Shown: positions 34,931 through 43,854, counted from the first letter of the stretch. The stretch is 64,000 nt of DNA from JBLHZY01 sp050633265 (GCA_050633265.1 JBOEGE010000006.1:124001-188000); one strand, 5' to 3'. Notes: generated by a model from the letters alone, not told the origin. Numbers and translations: made by a program.

Positions 34931-35212
34931 TCACTGCCATTCCAGCGCCTCAAACCCTTCGCGAAAAGCGAACCGTTTCATATGATCTTCGATGATGAAC
35001 CGGGCCAGCTGAAGCCCTTTTTCATCCGCCGCAGAGATCGAAAACGAAAGCGCCTGCGCATCCGCTTGCATCGTCGCCGGGCCGGGGGGAAGGGCCGCGC
35101 GCCCCTTTGTTTCGTCATATTCGACGTCAACCTTATGGGCAAAATGCTTGCACAATTGCTGAATATACTTCGCCGCATTTGGCGTTTTGAACCTGGCCTG
35201 TGAGGTGAGCAT
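34931..35212 (-). CDS. DUF2218 protein beside iron-uptake genes
   Basis: A 93-residue soluble protein of the DUF2218 family (MLTSQARFKTPNAAKYIQQL, then CKHFAHKVDVEY and the late ADEKGLQLARFIIEDHMKRF). Members are repeatedly found next to heme or siderophore uptake genes; their function is unproven. ATG at 35212 sits seven bases after GGGA; another ATG three bases upstream is possible. It is divergent from the siderophore-binding protein gene, sharing a 127-base promoter region with an iron-box-like sequence. Confidence 0.8.
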   Translation of the reverse strand: MLTSQARFKTPNAAKYIQQLCKHFAHKVDVEYDETKGRAALPPGPATMQADAQALSFSISAADEKGLQLARFIIEDHMKRFAFREGFEALEWQ

Positions 35213-35229
35213 CATGGGATCCCAATTGT

Positions 35230-35244
35230 TGATTCTTTTAGTAA
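35230..35244. promoter_or_regulatory. Iron-box-like element (TGA-N9-TAA)
   Basis: TGATTCTTTTAGTAA lies between the divergent DUF2218 and siderophore-binding genes. It matches the alphaproteobacterial RirA iron-responsive operator TGA-N9-TCA except for one base. The intact form occurs upstream of the TonB receptor. Confidence 0.4.
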
Positions 35245-35339
35245 GCTATTGGCTTGACCCGCCCGATACAACAGATTACGAGACAAAATCAACAGCCAGC
35301 ACCAATGTGCAAGCCACTCCCATCACCTTTAGGATGAAC

Positions 35340-36257
35340 ATGATGCGCGCTGTTTCAAAGATCATTTCCCGCTCTCTTTTGGCTCTTACGCTTGCGGCAA
35401 TCGCCCCGCCGCTCAGTGCCGAACCGCTAGAGATCACAACCGCGCAGGGCAAAATCACTCTGCCATACCAAGCCAAAACAATCGTTGCGTTGGATGGGGC
35501 GGCGATTGATACATTGGCCGCGCTGGGGGCGATCCCGCAAGCCGTTGTTGCGCCGCTCTATGTCGAGGCGCTTAGCGCGCAAGTTAAAGAGGCCCGAGTT
35601 GTCGGAACGTTGTTTGAACCGGATTTCGAGAAGATCGCAGCGCTTCAGCCTGATCTGATCGTGGTTGGGGGGCGCTCTGTGGCACAGGCCGCGCCGCTTG
35701 GCAGGATCGGGCAGGTGATTGATATGAGCATCGGGCAAGACGCGCTAAACGATGGTTTGGCACGGCTTGCGACATTTGGCGAAATCACCGGGCGGCGCGA
35801 AAAAGCACAAGAACTGGCCCAAGCTCTTGAGGCCAAAATCGCCAAAGCGCGCGGCCTTATTGAGGGCCAAGGGAACGCGCTGATTGTGATGGCAAATGGC
35901 CCCAAACTTTCGGTCTTTGGGCCACAAAGCCGGTTTGGCTGGCTCCATAGCGCGCTGAACTGGGCGCCCGCCGTTGCGGATATTCTGGAAGCGCCCCATG
36001 GCGAAGCGGTTTCGTTTGAATATATCGCCAAGGCCAATCCCGATACGCTTTTGGTCATTGATCGCGGCCGCGCCGTTGCCCAGGGCACAGGCAATGCGCA
36101 GGCCACTCTGGACACACCCTTGATCGCCGGTACAACCGCCGCCAAAAACGGGCGCATTCTCTATCTTTCGCCGGCTGAAATCTATGTCACAGGGGGCGGC
36201 ATCCAAGCGCTCAATGTGACGCTGGATGAAATCATCGCCGCGCTAAGCCAATCCTAA
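35340..36257 (+). CDS. Ferric-siderophore ABC transporter binding protein (FatB/YclQ-like)
   Basis: A 305-residue exported binding protein. An N-terminal signal segment (about residues 1-29, ending APPLSAEP) precedes a class III fold. The segments TIVALDGAAIDTLAALG and VGTLFEPDFEKIAALQ followed by PDLIVVGGRS are hallmarks of FatB, YclQ, CeuE and VctP, which bind catecholate-type siderophores. ATG at 35340 follows AGGA at suitable spacing; an ATG just before and one just after are also possible. It heads a four-gene ABC operon. Confidence 0.88.
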   Translation: MMRAVSKIISRSLLALTLAAIAPPLSAEPLEITTAQGKITLPYQAKTIVALDGAAIDTLAALGAIPQAVVAPLYVEALSAQVKEARVVGTLFEPDFEKIAALQPDLIVVGGRSVAQAAPLGRIGQVIDMSIGQDALNDGLARLATFGEITGRREKAQELAQALEAKIAKARGLIEGQGNALIVMANGPKLSVFGPQSRFGWLHSALNWAPAVADILEAPHGEAVSFEYIAKANPDTLLVIDRGRAVAQGTGNAQATLDTPLIAGTTAAKNGRILYLSPAEIYVTGGGIQALNVTLDEIIAALSQS

Positions 36258-36273
36258 GCGCGGTATCCCATTG

Positions 36274-37239
36274 ATGAGCCGCTTCAAACATCTGCACTGG
36301 ATCGCAGCTCTTGCGCTTCTTGCAAGCTTGGCAATGGGCTCGCTTTTTATCGGGGCTGTGGCCATAGCGCCGGGCGATTTATGGAGCGATCCCCAAGCGC
36401 GCAGCCTGATGCTGGAAAGCCGCTTGCCGCGCACAATGGCGGCGCTTTTGGCCGGGGCGAGCCTGGCCGTCACCGGGCAAATCATGCAGATCCTCGCGCG
36501 CAATCGCTTTGTTGAACCGATGAGCGCCGGGGCAGGGCAAAGCGCGGCGCTTGGGGTGTTGCTGGCGGTGCTGTTGTTTCCGGCAAGCGCGATTTGGGCC
36601 AAGATGGCCTTGGCCACGATCTGCGCTTTGATCGGCAGTGGCGGTTTGCTCTGGCTCATCCGTGGTTTGCCGCCAACCCAGCCCTTGCTGATCCCTCTGA
36701 TCGCCCTTGTCTATGGCGGCGTGATTGGCGCCTGTGTAACCTTCATTGCCTATCAAGGCGATCTGATGCAATTCCTTGGCATCTGGCTCACAGGCGAACT
36801 CTCTGGCGTTTTGCGCGGCCGATACGAGCTGCTCTGGATTGCGGCCATGGCGGGCGGGCTGAGCTGGTTTGTCGCGGATCGGCTAACCCTTCTAAGCCTG
36901 GGCGATGGGGCGGCCAAAGGCTTGGGGCTGAACACGCGCCAGATCGCGGCGGCCGGGCTTTTGGCAATCTCGACTGTCACGGCGATGGTCGTTGTCACGC
37001 TTGGGGCAATCCCCTTTATCGGGCTTGTGGTGCCCAATATTGTGGCGCGCCGGATGGGCGATAATCTGCGCGCGGCGCTGCCTGTTTCGGCGGCTTTGGG
37101 GGCAGGGCTCGTTCTGGCGGCGGATATGGCCGGGCGGCTGATCCGCCAACCGTTTGAGATCCCGGTCGCAACCATGGTTGGGGTGATTGGGGCGGGTCTG
37201 TTCTTGGCGCTGCTCTGGCGAGATGGGCGATATGTCTAA
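36274..37239 (+). CDS. Iron-siderophore ABC transporter permease (FecCD, YclN-like)
   Basis: A 321-residue FecCD permease. Family marks are RLPRTMAALLAGASLAVTGQIMQILARN near residue 45-75, GAGQSAALGVLL, and PFIGLVVPNIVARRMGDN. About nine or ten hydrophobic segments are visible. It is the first of two unlike permeases, as in YclN/YclO and FatDC. It overlaps the second permease by eight bases. Confidence 0.92.
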   Translation: MSRFKHLHWIAALALLASLAMGSLFIGAVAIAPGDLWSDPQARSLMLESRLPRTMAALLAGASLAVTGQIMQILARNRFVEPMSAGAGQSAALGVLLAVLLFPASAIWAKMALATICALIGSGGLLWLIRGLPPTQPLLIPLIALVYGGVIGACVTFIAYQGDLMQFLGIWLTGELSGVLRGRYELLWIAAMAGGLSWFVADRLTLLSLGDGAAKGLGLNTRQIAAAGLLAISTVTAMVVVTLGAIPFIGLVVPNIVARRMGDNLRAALPVSAALGAGLVLAADMAGRLIRQPFEIPVATMVGVIGAGLFLALLWRDGRYV

Positions 37240-38215
37240 ACGGCTCTGGGCTCTTTTGGCGCTGCTTTTCATTGCGGCCGCTGGCTTTATGCTGATCGGC
37301 GCTGTGGGCAATTGGGATTTTTTGCTTGGCTTTCGCGGCGCGCGACTTGCTGCTTTGATCCTGGTTGGGGCCGCGCTTTCGGTTGCGACCGTTTTGTTCC
37401 AAACGATCACGGGCAATCGGATTTTAACCCCCTCCATTCTGGGGTTTGACGCGCTGTTTGTGCTGATCCTTTCCTTGCAGGTCTGGGCCTTTGGCGCGGC
37501 GGGGCGCGCGATGATTTCGGCGACGGTTTTGTTTGCGCTTAACGCGGCTTTGATGGCCGCGCTTGGGCTTGGGCTCTTTGCGATCCTGCGCCGGGGCGGG
37601 CGCGGGGATATGATCAAACTTGTGCTCTGCGGCGTGGTGCTTGGGATCTTGATCCGATCCGTTGCAAGCTTTCTTCAGCGCATGATTGATCCGAGTGAAT
37701 TCCAAACGGTGCAAGCGGCCTCTTTCGCGCGATTTACCTATGTTGAAACCCTGCCCTTGATGCTTTCCATCGCTGTTGCTCTGCCGGTTTTGGCGGGCGC
37801 TTGGGCCATGCGCCATCGGCTGGATATACTGGCGCTTGGGCCTGATGTGGCCATTTCACTTGGCGAAGATCCTCACAAAGGCCAGCAGCACGCGCTTGTT
37901 CTGATCTGCCTGCTCGTGGCCTCTTCAACGGCATTGGCAGGGCCTATTTCAGCGGGCATGTCGGGCCCATCGAGCTTTTTCGGCCTGATCGTCTCGGCGC
38001 TTGCCTATCGGTTTTTGCCCGTCCCCCATCACAGCGTTTTACTGCCCGGCGCGGCATTGATCGGCGCGATCACATTGGTTGCGGGGCAAACCATCATGGA
38101 GCGCCTCTTTGCCCTTAACACGCCTTTACCGGTGGTGATTGAGCTTGTCGGCGGGCTGTTTTTCCTTGCGCTGGTCCTGGGCCAAGTGCGGGCGGCACGA
38201 AAGGTTGGCGTATGA
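37232..38215 (+). CDS. Iron-siderophore ABC transporter permease (FecCD, YclO-like)
   Basis: A 327-residue FecCD permease, partner of the preceding one. It has RGARLAALILVGAALSVATVLFQTITGN and ILTPSILGFDALFVL in the expected places, and ISAGMSGPSSFFGLIVSALAYRF near the C-terminus. ATG at 37232 overlaps the upstream stop by eight bases; ATG at 37223 is an alternative. It overlaps the ATPase by four bases. Confidence 0.92.
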   Translation: MSKRLWALLALLFIAAAGFMLIGAVGNWDFLLGFRGARLAALILVGAALSVATVLFQTITGNRILTPSILGFDALFVLILSLQVWAFGAAGRAMISATVLFALNAALMAALGLGLFAILRRGGRGDMIKLVLCGVVLGILIRSVASFLQRMIDPSEFQTVQAASFARFTYVETLPLMLSIAVALPVLAGAWAMRHRLDILALGPDVAISLGEDPHKGQQHALVLICLLVASSTALAGPISAGMSGPSSFFGLIVSALAYRFLPVPHHSVLLPGAALIGAITLVAGQTIMERLFALNTPLPVVIELVGGLFFLALVLGQVRAARKVGV

Positions 38216-38964
38216 TTTCGATCCGCAATGTAAACCACCACCTCGCTGGGCGGCAAATCCTGAACGAGATCAATCTCGATATTGCGCGCGGCGGGATTAC
38301 CGCGCTGATTGGGCCAAATGGCGCGGGCAAATCAACCTTGCTTGCACTGATGGCGCGGCTGCAAAAGCTGCAATCCGGTAAGATCACGATTGATGGCCAA
38401 CAGATCGGCGCAACCAGCGATAAAACCCTCGCGCGCAAACTCGCCATCATGGCCCAAAGCGATCACATCGCGGCGCGTTTGCGCATTGGTGAACTTGTCG
38501 GATTTGGCCGCTACCCTTGGCATAGCGGGCGGGCAAGCGATGCGGATCAATTGATCACAAAAGATGCGCTGCGCCGCTTTGGCCTTGAGGATATCGCAGA
38601 GCGCTTTGTTGATGAGGTCTCTGGCGGGCAGCGCCAAAGGGCGCGCGCGGCCATGGCTTGGGCGCAGGGGACAGATTATCTTTTGCTTGATGAGCCGCTG
38701 AACAATCTCGATATAGCCGCCGCGCGCCAGCTGATGGGGCTGCTGCGCATAATGGCCGCCCAAGACGGCAAGACCATCGTGATCGTTCTGCACGATATCA
38801 ATTACGCCGCCGCATTCGCCGACCATATCATCGCAATGAAGGGCGGCAGGATCGCAATCGAGGGCAAGCCGCGCACTGTCGTGAACGCTCAGATGCTGCG
38901 CGATGTCTTTGAAACGCAAGCAGAAGTCTATGTGCGAAAGGGCCGCCCCGTTGTGCTTGTTTGA
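38212..38964 (+). CDS. Iron-siderophore ABC transporter ATPase (YclP-like)
   Basis: A 250-residue ATPase of the FepC/YclP type. Walker A GPNGAGKST, signature VSGGQRQRARAAMAWAQ, Walker B YLLLDEPLNNLDIAAA, and the switch His in VIVLHDINYAA. ATG at 38212 lies in an ATGA overlap with the permease. It completes the ABC importer for the siderophore delivered by the TonB receptor encoded next. Confidence 0.94.
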   Translation: MISIRNVNHHLAGRQILNEINLDIARGGITALIGPNGAGKSTLLALMARLQKLQSGKITIDGQQIGATSDKTLARKLAIMAQSDHIAARLRIGELVGFGRYPWHSGRASDADQLITKDALRRFGLEDIAERFVDEVSGGQRQRARAAMAWAQGTDYLLLDEPLNNLDIAAARQLMGLLRIMAAQDGKTIVIVLHDINYAAAFADHIIAMKGGRIAIEGKPRTVVNAQMLRDVFETQAEVYVRKGRPVVLV

Positions 38965-38992
38965 CAGGGTCGGCATCTTTTCCGAAAGTACT

Positions 38993-39007
38993 TGACTATA
39001 TTTATCA
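38993..39007. promoter_or_regulatory. Iron-responsive operator (RirA-type, TGA-N9-TCA)
   Basis: TGACTATATTTATCA fits the alphaproteobacterial iron-responsive operator TGA-N9-TCA exactly and lies within the promoter of the TonB-dependent receptor; its TTGACT also serves as a -35-like hexamer, so a bound repressor would block RNA polymerase when iron is plentiful. No RirA gene is in the window. Confidence 0.65.
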
Positions 39008-39089
39008 GGTTTAATATGCGCAGTGAAATAACGCCAGCCCGCGATCTTGATCGTCTCCGCCAGCCTGAAACTTCTAGGGGACGCAAGAC

Positions 39090-41069
39090 ATGGGACGCGA
39101 GAAAAAGCTCACCAACTTAACATATATGATGCGCACAACAGGATCGCTGATCGCTATTGTTGCGGCATTCAATGCAAGCCGCGCTGAGGCGCAAGAGATC
39201 ATTCTGCTTGATGAAATCCGGGTGCAGTCTGAGGGCGCACAGGATGCGCTCGGCAACACAGAAATCGACAGCGAAGATATTGAGGCGCGCAATGCTGCGA
39301 CCATCGCGGATGTCTTTGCGGGCGAGTCTGAGGTAAAGGCTTCTGGCGGCGCGGCGATTGCGCAAAAGGTCTTTGTGCATGGGATCGAAGAGAGCCTCTT
39401 GGCCGTAACGATTGACGGTGCGCGCCAAAACAAATCGGCCTTCCATCACACAGGCAATGTTTTGATGGATCCAGCTTTGCTCAAACGGGTTGAGGTCAGC
39501 TCGGGCCTTGCGCCTGCGGATGCGGGCCCCGGCGCGCTTGCAGGGGTCTTGGCCTATGAGACGAAAGACGCGCGCGATCTGCTTGAACCCGGCGATAATT
39601 TTGGCGGCACAAGCACCTTGGGCTATGATGCCAATGGCAACACGCTGCGCAGCGGAGCGACGATCTTTGGCCTACAGGGCGGCTTTGAATATTTGCTCAA
39701 TGTCACGCGGACACGGGGCAGCGATTACAAGGATGGCTCAGGCGCAGTTGTTGCGGGCACGCAGTCCAAAGTCGATGCATATACAGCCAAGTTCGCCTAT
39801 ACATCCCAATCGGGCAAACGGCTTGAATTTGCCGCCGATTACGCGCGCGATTCCGGCACGCGGGCCATGCAACCAGGCCCCGGCGGGCAGTATTTCGCCC
39901 GTCCCGATTTCGCCGGAGTTGTTGGCCGCCCATCGGTTTACCGCGAGGCGATATCAGAACGAAAATCCTATACGCTGACCTATAAAGATGAAGACCCAAG
40001 CGGGATTTTCGCGCCAACCGCTCAGCTCTCTTATAACGAGCAATTGATTGAGGCCGGCGGCGCTGTTGGCACGAACACCTCACTTAGTGGCAAGGTCGAG
40101 AGCGAGTTTCAAATTGCCAATGGTGTGCTGAATGCCGGGCTGGATTTCTTCCATGATACCGCGCGCGGCCATGGCCCGCTAACGGCCGGTAACCCAAAAG
40201 AAACGCTCAATAATATCGGGCTCTATGGGCAGATGCGCCAAGATCTCGGGGCGCGGCTTTCGCTTAGCTACGGCGCGCGTGTCGATAGCCAGAGCTTTGA
40301 ACTTGCCGATGGCAGCACCTATCAAAGCAGCGGCATCAGCGCGAATATCGCTGCGGATATTTTGCTCTCGGATGCGTTGACGTTCAACCTTGGCCTGGCC
40401 TCAAACTGGGGCGGATATGAGCTCAGCGAAGCCTCTTTGATCAATCTGGGCGGCGCATGGACCTATGGCACACCACATACCGCGCGCGCCAACAATGCCC
40501 GCATAGGGCTGCGCTATGAAAAGGGCCCGTGGCAGGCAAATGCGGCGCTGTTTTACACCGAGATCAAGAATATTGATGATGTGCTTTCTGCGGGGCGCAC
40601 GGCAAGCGATCTAACCTCCAAAGGCATCGATGCATCGCTGCGCTATACCGGCGGGCAAGCCTATGCGCAGCTGAATTGGACCTATGCCGATGTAAGGGCG
40701 GACGGCGCCCCAATGAGCACGACGGACTATTATGCGGGGCGCCCCGTTGGGCATCTGATCGGCCTCTCTGCTGGCTGGAATGTGAATGAGGAATGGGTGC
40801 TTGGCGGGAATGCTGAAATCGCGCTTGAGAACCGCGCAACCAATGGCACAGGCGGGATGGAAACCTTGCCCGGCTACGGCGTGGTGAATGTGTTTGCGGC
40901 CTACAAACCGCGCAAGCTGAACGGTGTCGAAATCCGTCTCGATCTGCGCAACCTGTTTGATGCGCAATACTCAAGCCGAACCAATGATGGCATCGGCATG
41001 CCCTCGCGCATTCAGCCGATCACAGAACCGGGGCGATCAATTGCGCTTACCGCGAACCTGCGCTTCTAG
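39090..41069 (+). CDS. TonB-dependent siderophore/heme receptor
   Basis: A 659-residue outer-membrane gated porin. The signal segment ends around ASRAEAQ; an early TonB-box region (IILLDEIRVQSE) precedes the plug (residues 50-155), with VHGIEESLLAVTIDGARQN and LLKRVEVSSGLAPADAGPGALAG. The barrel ends in the usual aromatic-terminated strand (SIALTANLRF). It is flanked by the siderophore ABC operon and the ExbB/D/TonB genes, so ferric siderophore is the likely cargo; receptors with this plug can also take heme. AGGGGA precedes the ATG at 39090. Confidence 0.9.
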   Translation: MGREKKLTNLTYMMRTTGSLIAIVAAFNASRAEAQEIILLDEIRVQSEGAQDALGNTEIDSEDIEARNAATIADVFAGESEVKASGGAAIAQKVFVHGIEESLLAVTIDGARQNKSAFHHTGNVLMDPALLKRVEVSSGLAPADAGPGALAGVLAYETKDARDLLEPGDNFGGTSTLGYDANGNTLRSGATIFGLQGGFEYLLNVTRTRGSDYKDGSGAVVAGTQSKVDAYTAKFAYTSQSGKRLEFAADYARDSGTRAMQPGPGGQYFARPDFAGVVGRPSVYREAISERKSYTLTYKDEDPSGIFAPTAQLSYNEQLIEAGGAVGTNTSLSGKVESEFQIANGVLNAGLDFFHDTARGHGPLTAGNPKETLNNIGLYGQMRQDLGARLSLSYGARVDSQSFELADGSTYQSSGISANIAADILLSDALTFNLGLASNWGGYELSEASLINLGGAWTYGTPHTARANNARIGLRYEKGPWQANAALFYTEIKNIDDVLSAGRTASDLTSKGIDASLRYTGGQAYAQLNWTYADVRADGAPMSTTDYYAGRPVGHLIGLSAGWNVNEEWVLGGNAEIALENRATNGTGGMETLPGYGVVNVFAAYKPRKLNGVEIRLDLRNLFDAQYSSRTNDGIGMPSRIQPITEPGRSIALTANLRF

Positions 41070-41082
41070 CAGGCAAAAACGG

Positions 41083-41111
41083 CGCCCAGCCCAATATCCA
41101 TGGGCCGGGCG
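41083..41111 (+). other. Hairpin between TonB receptor and exbB
   Basis: CGCCC-A-GCCCA (41083-41093) pairs with TGGGC-C-GGGCG (41101-41111), with one mismatch. There is no T-run, so partial attenuation or mRNA end protection is more likely than full termination. Confidence 0.4.
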
Positions 41112-41166
41112 ACAGGCCCGCGCAAACTGCGCCAAGGGCAGTTTCACTTGAGAATGAGGGCAACAG

Positions 41167-42147
41167 ATGCGCCATCCAATCCGCTCCAAAATCGCAATTC
41201 TGGCCGCTTTGATCAGCTTGGCCAGCAGCAGCTTATTGATGGCGCAAGAGGCGGCCCCAAAGCATGAGATCACCGCACCGCTCATTACCGCACCCCAGAC
41301 CACCGCACCGCAAATCACAGCACCAACATTCGCCCAACCCGCCGCGCCGTCGATCCAATCGCCCAAAGCCGCGAACAATGCCCAAACCAGCATGAATGCG
41401 GGTTCAGCGCCAAACCCAACCAACCCGCCCATTGCCGCTGTGCCCCGCACCCTAGATCGTGCGCAAAAATTTCTCGAAACAGGCGGCCCGGCGATTTGGA
41501 CAATTGCGGCGCTTTCGGTGATCACGCTGGCGATAATCCTGTGGAAAACCTGGCGTTTGATCCTCGCTGGCGCTTGGTCGCGGCGTGTCTCTGGCCAGGC
41601 GATTGCCGCTTGGGAAGCGGGGGATACACAGCGCGCGCAGGCGCTTGTCGGGGCGCGGCGCGGATTGCGCAGCCGTTTTTGCGCCGCGATGATGCGCGCC
41701 GCGATCAGCCGCCCAGAACCCGCCGCCCGCGAAGACGCAACCCGAACCGCGCGCGAGCTTCTTGCCAGCGCCGCAACCGGTCTGCGCGCCCTTGAATTGA
41801 TCGCAACAATCGCGCCTCTGCTTGGTTTGCTCGGAACGGTTCTGGGCATGATCGCGGCGTTTCAAGCGCTGCAAGAAGCGGGCAGCCGCGCTGATCCTGC
41901 GCTTTTGGCTGGGGGTATCTGGGAAGCGCTGCTAACAACAGCTGCCGGCATGGCTGTTGCGATCCCGGCCTCGGTCGCGCTGACCTATTTTGAGACGGTT
42001 ATTGATCGCCTGCGCCAAGATATGGAGAGCTTTGCTGCGCGTATTTTTGTGCATCAAGCTGGAATGGTTGCCCCTAGCCAAACCGCCCTCAGCCCAAACG
42101 CCCCCGTGCAGGCGGCCCCCCAAGGAGAGGCGCTCGCGGCCCAATGA
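41167..42147 (+). CDS. exbB: TonB-system energiser ExbB
   Basis: A 326-residue MotA/TolQ/ExbB-family proton channel subunit. An exported-looking N-terminus and a Pro/Thr/Ala-rich periplasmic stretch (residues 30-100, repeated TAPQ units) precede the first membrane helix near residue 112, then two more helices with APLLGLLGTVLGMIAAFQAL. This long periplasmic N-terminus is the extended ExbB form. It overlaps exbD by four bases. Confidence 0.92.
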   Translation: MRHPIRSKIAILAALISLASSSLLMAQEAAPKHEITAPLITAPQTTAPQITAPTFAQPAAPSIQSPKAANNAQTSMNAGSAPNPTNPPIAAVPRTLDRAQKFLETGGPAIWTIAALSVITLAIILWKTWRLILAGAWSRRVSGQAIAAWEAGDTQRAQALVGARRGLRSRFCAAMMRAAISRPEPAAREDATRTARELLASAATGLRALELIATIAPLLGLLGTVLGMIAAFQALQEAGSRADPALLAGGIWEALLTTAAGMAVAIPASVALTYFETVIDRLRQDMESFAARIFVHQAGMVAPSQTALSPNAPVQAAPQGEALAAQ

Positions 42148-42524
42148 TCGACTTTGCCCACAAAGCGCCCAAACGCAGACGCCCCAGCCTAACCCCAATG
42201 ATCGACGTGGTTTTTCTGCTGCTGGTCTTCTTTATGCTGGCCTCGCGCTTTGGGGCAGATGCAGGCCTGCCGATCCCCTTGGCCACCAGCGGCGATGGCT
42301 ATTCTGGCCCGCCGCGCCTTGTTGATATTCTGCCCGAAGGCGTGCGTTTGAACGGCGTGTTGATCGCGGATGAGGCCCTTGTTTCTGGGGTGGCAGAGCT
42401 GAGCAATGCCCCAAGCGATTTGATCGTTCTGCGCGGCGGCGAGGGGGCGGTATTACAACGGCTCGTGGCCATAACCGAACGACTGCGCGGGGCGGGATAT
42501 AGGCAACTGGCGGTGATCGAATGA
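42144..42524 (+). CDS. exbD: TonB-system protein ExbD, first copy
   Basis: A 126-residue ExbD/TolR protein. One N-terminal helix carries the proton-handling Asp (LTPMIDVVFLLLVFFMLASRF), followed by a small periplasmic domain. It overlaps both neighbours by four bases. The sequence is clearly different from the second copy just downstream. Confidence 0.93.
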   Translation: MIDFAHKAPKRRRPSLTPMIDVVFLLLVFFMLASRFGADAGLPIPLATSGDGYSGPPRLVDILPEGVRLNGVLIADEALVSGVAELSNAPSDLIVLRGGEGAVLQRLVAITERLRGAGYRQLAVIE

Positions 42525-42913
42525 GCATGGATTTTCGCGCCCCCGCTCGAAAGCAAGCGCCTGAATCCATTGTTCCGATGATCAATGTGGTCTTCTTGCT
42601 GCTGATCTTTTTCTTGATGACCTCGCGCATCATTGCCCCTGATCCGCTGGAAATCACGCTGCCCGAGGCCCGCCAGAACAATCCCATCGCGCCCGCGCCG
42701 CCTTTGCTCCTTTCGGCCACAGGGATAATAGCCTTTGAAGAGGCGCGCGGTGCGGCGGCGATCCAAGCCTTTGCTGCTGCACAAAAAACATCCGCGCCAA
42801 ACCCGCAACTGCGTGCCGATAAAGCAACGGCTGCGCAGGATGTTGCACGGCTTCTCAATGCGCTCGCACAGGCCGGGCTTAGCGAGATTGATCTTATCGT
42901 TGAGGGCCAATGA
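42521..42913 (+). CDS. exbD: TonB-system protein ExbD, second copy
   Basis: A 130-residue ExbD paralogue. Its helix reads VPMINVVFLLLIFFLMTSRI: where copy one has the conserved Asp (MIDVVF), this copy has Asn (MINVVF). In ExbD that Asp is the proton carrier, so this copy may be structural rather than proton-conducting. A periplasmic domain follows. Overlaps exbD copy one and tonB by four bases each. Confidence 0.9.
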   Translation: MSMDFRAPARKQAPESIVPMINVVFLLLIFFLMTSRIIAPDPLEITLPEARQNNPIAPAPPLLLSATGIIAFEEARGAAAIQAFAAAQKTSAPNPQLRADKATAAQDVARLLNALAQAGLSEIDLIVEGQ

Positions 42914-43749
42914 TCCGCCTCTTGGAAATCGCAGTATTTGGTGGATTGGCGGCATTGCTCCATCTGGGGCTTGCGCTCGATTTTCAGCCAAAGCAGGGGC
43001 TGTCTTCGGCCGGGGCGGGGGGCGAAGCGCTGCTGACTTTGCGTGCGGCACCCGCCCAAATCGCAACAATGGTAGACCGCTGGGAGCAGCCCCCCGATGC
43101 CCCCCAAGACATGCCGCAACCCATGCCAGCCCCTCAAACCGCATCAAACGCGCCCGTGATCCCGCTCAAAAACGATCTGCCGCACCGCCCTGATTTGCCC
43201 GAACGGATCGCGCTTTCAGATGCCGCGAAAACCGCGCCGCCCAAGCCGCCCTCTGCCGCGCCGCCGCCAAAGCCGCGCGCCAAACCGCCCGCCATACCGC
43301 CAGCCTTGGCCGCCAAAGCCGCCGCGCCATCGCCCAAAGCGCGCCCCGCCGAACGCGCCCAGAAATCGGCTTCAGGAACGGCCGCACAAAAAGCTTCTGG
43401 TGCGGGGGGCGGCGCGCAGGCTGGCCAGGGCGCGCGCCAAAAAGCAGCGACGATCAGCCAAGGGCAAGAGGCCAAACTGATCACTGTGTGGGGCGGGCAA
43501 ATCCGGGCGCGCATAGATCGCGCCAAACGCTACCCTTCAAACGCGCGGGGCAAAGGGCGGGTGGTGCTGCGGCTTACCCTGCGCCCAGACGGAAAGATAA
43601 CCAGCGCGGGCATTGCCAAATCATCGGGCAACGCAGCCTTTGATAAAGCAGCCCTAACGGCCGTTAGCCGCGCCGGCCGCCTGCCCAAAGCGCCGCGCGG
43701 GCTAACGAAGGCGCATTATACGTTTCAGCTTCCTATCGCGTTTCAATAG
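42910..43749 (+). CDS. tonB: TonB energy transducer
   Basis: A 279-residue TonB family protein: N-terminal membrane anchor (LEIAVFGGLAALLHLGLAL), a long Pro/Lys/Ala-rich periplasm-spanning region (residues 50-175), and the C-terminal TonB domain (IRARIDRAKRYPSNARGKGRVVLRL to GNAAFDKAALTAVSRAG). It contacts the receptor's TonB box and transmits the ExbBD energy. Last gene of a four-gene run with four-base overlaps. The spacer is unusually rich in Pro-Lys. Confidence 0.92.
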   Translation: MIRLLEIAVFGGLAALLHLGLALDFQPKQGLSSAGAGGEALLTLRAAPAQIATMVDRWEQPPDAPQDMPQPMPAPQTASNAPVIPLKNDLPHRPDLPERIALSDAAKTAPPKPPSAAPPPKPRAKPPAIPPALAAKAAAPSPKARPAERAQKSASGTAAQKASGAGGGAQAGQGARQKAATISQGQEAKLITVWGGQIRARIDRAKRYPSNARGKGRVVLRLTLRPDGKITSAGIAKSSGNAAFDKAALTAVSRAGRLPKAPRGLTKAHYTFQLPIAFQ

Positions 43750-43832
43750 GGCCAAACCCCCGCCAATGCCGGGGGAAAATTTGATCTGGCGCGCCTGAAT
43801 GCGCCCGCAAGTGGCAAGGGTTGCGCAAGGAA

Positions 43833-43854
43833 AAAGGGGCCCGAAGGCCCCTTT
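43833..43854 (-). terminator. UUCG-capped terminator of the arabinoside operon
   Basis: On the minus strand AAAGGGGCC pairs with GGCCCCTTT around a TTCG-containing loop, and a T-run follows. It sits 27 bases beyond the stop of the binding-protein gene and can also stop the plus-strand tonB transcript. A second, weaker stem (CCCCCG with CGGGGG) lies near 43756-43774. Confidence 0.85.

Noticed and set aside
35340..38964. Heme ABC importer (HmuTUV)
   Set aside because: Heme systems have one permease; here two unlike FecCD permeases and a FatB-type binding protein indicate a siderophore importer.
13320..39062. A 12-base repeat of the tRNA-Ser 3' end (TCGTCTCCGCCA) at 39051-39062 as a possible integration-site copy
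   Set aside because: It is only 12 bases, and the span between would include core gene rsmJ and complete dpp and iron operons; no integrase is present. Chance similarity is the simpler reading.
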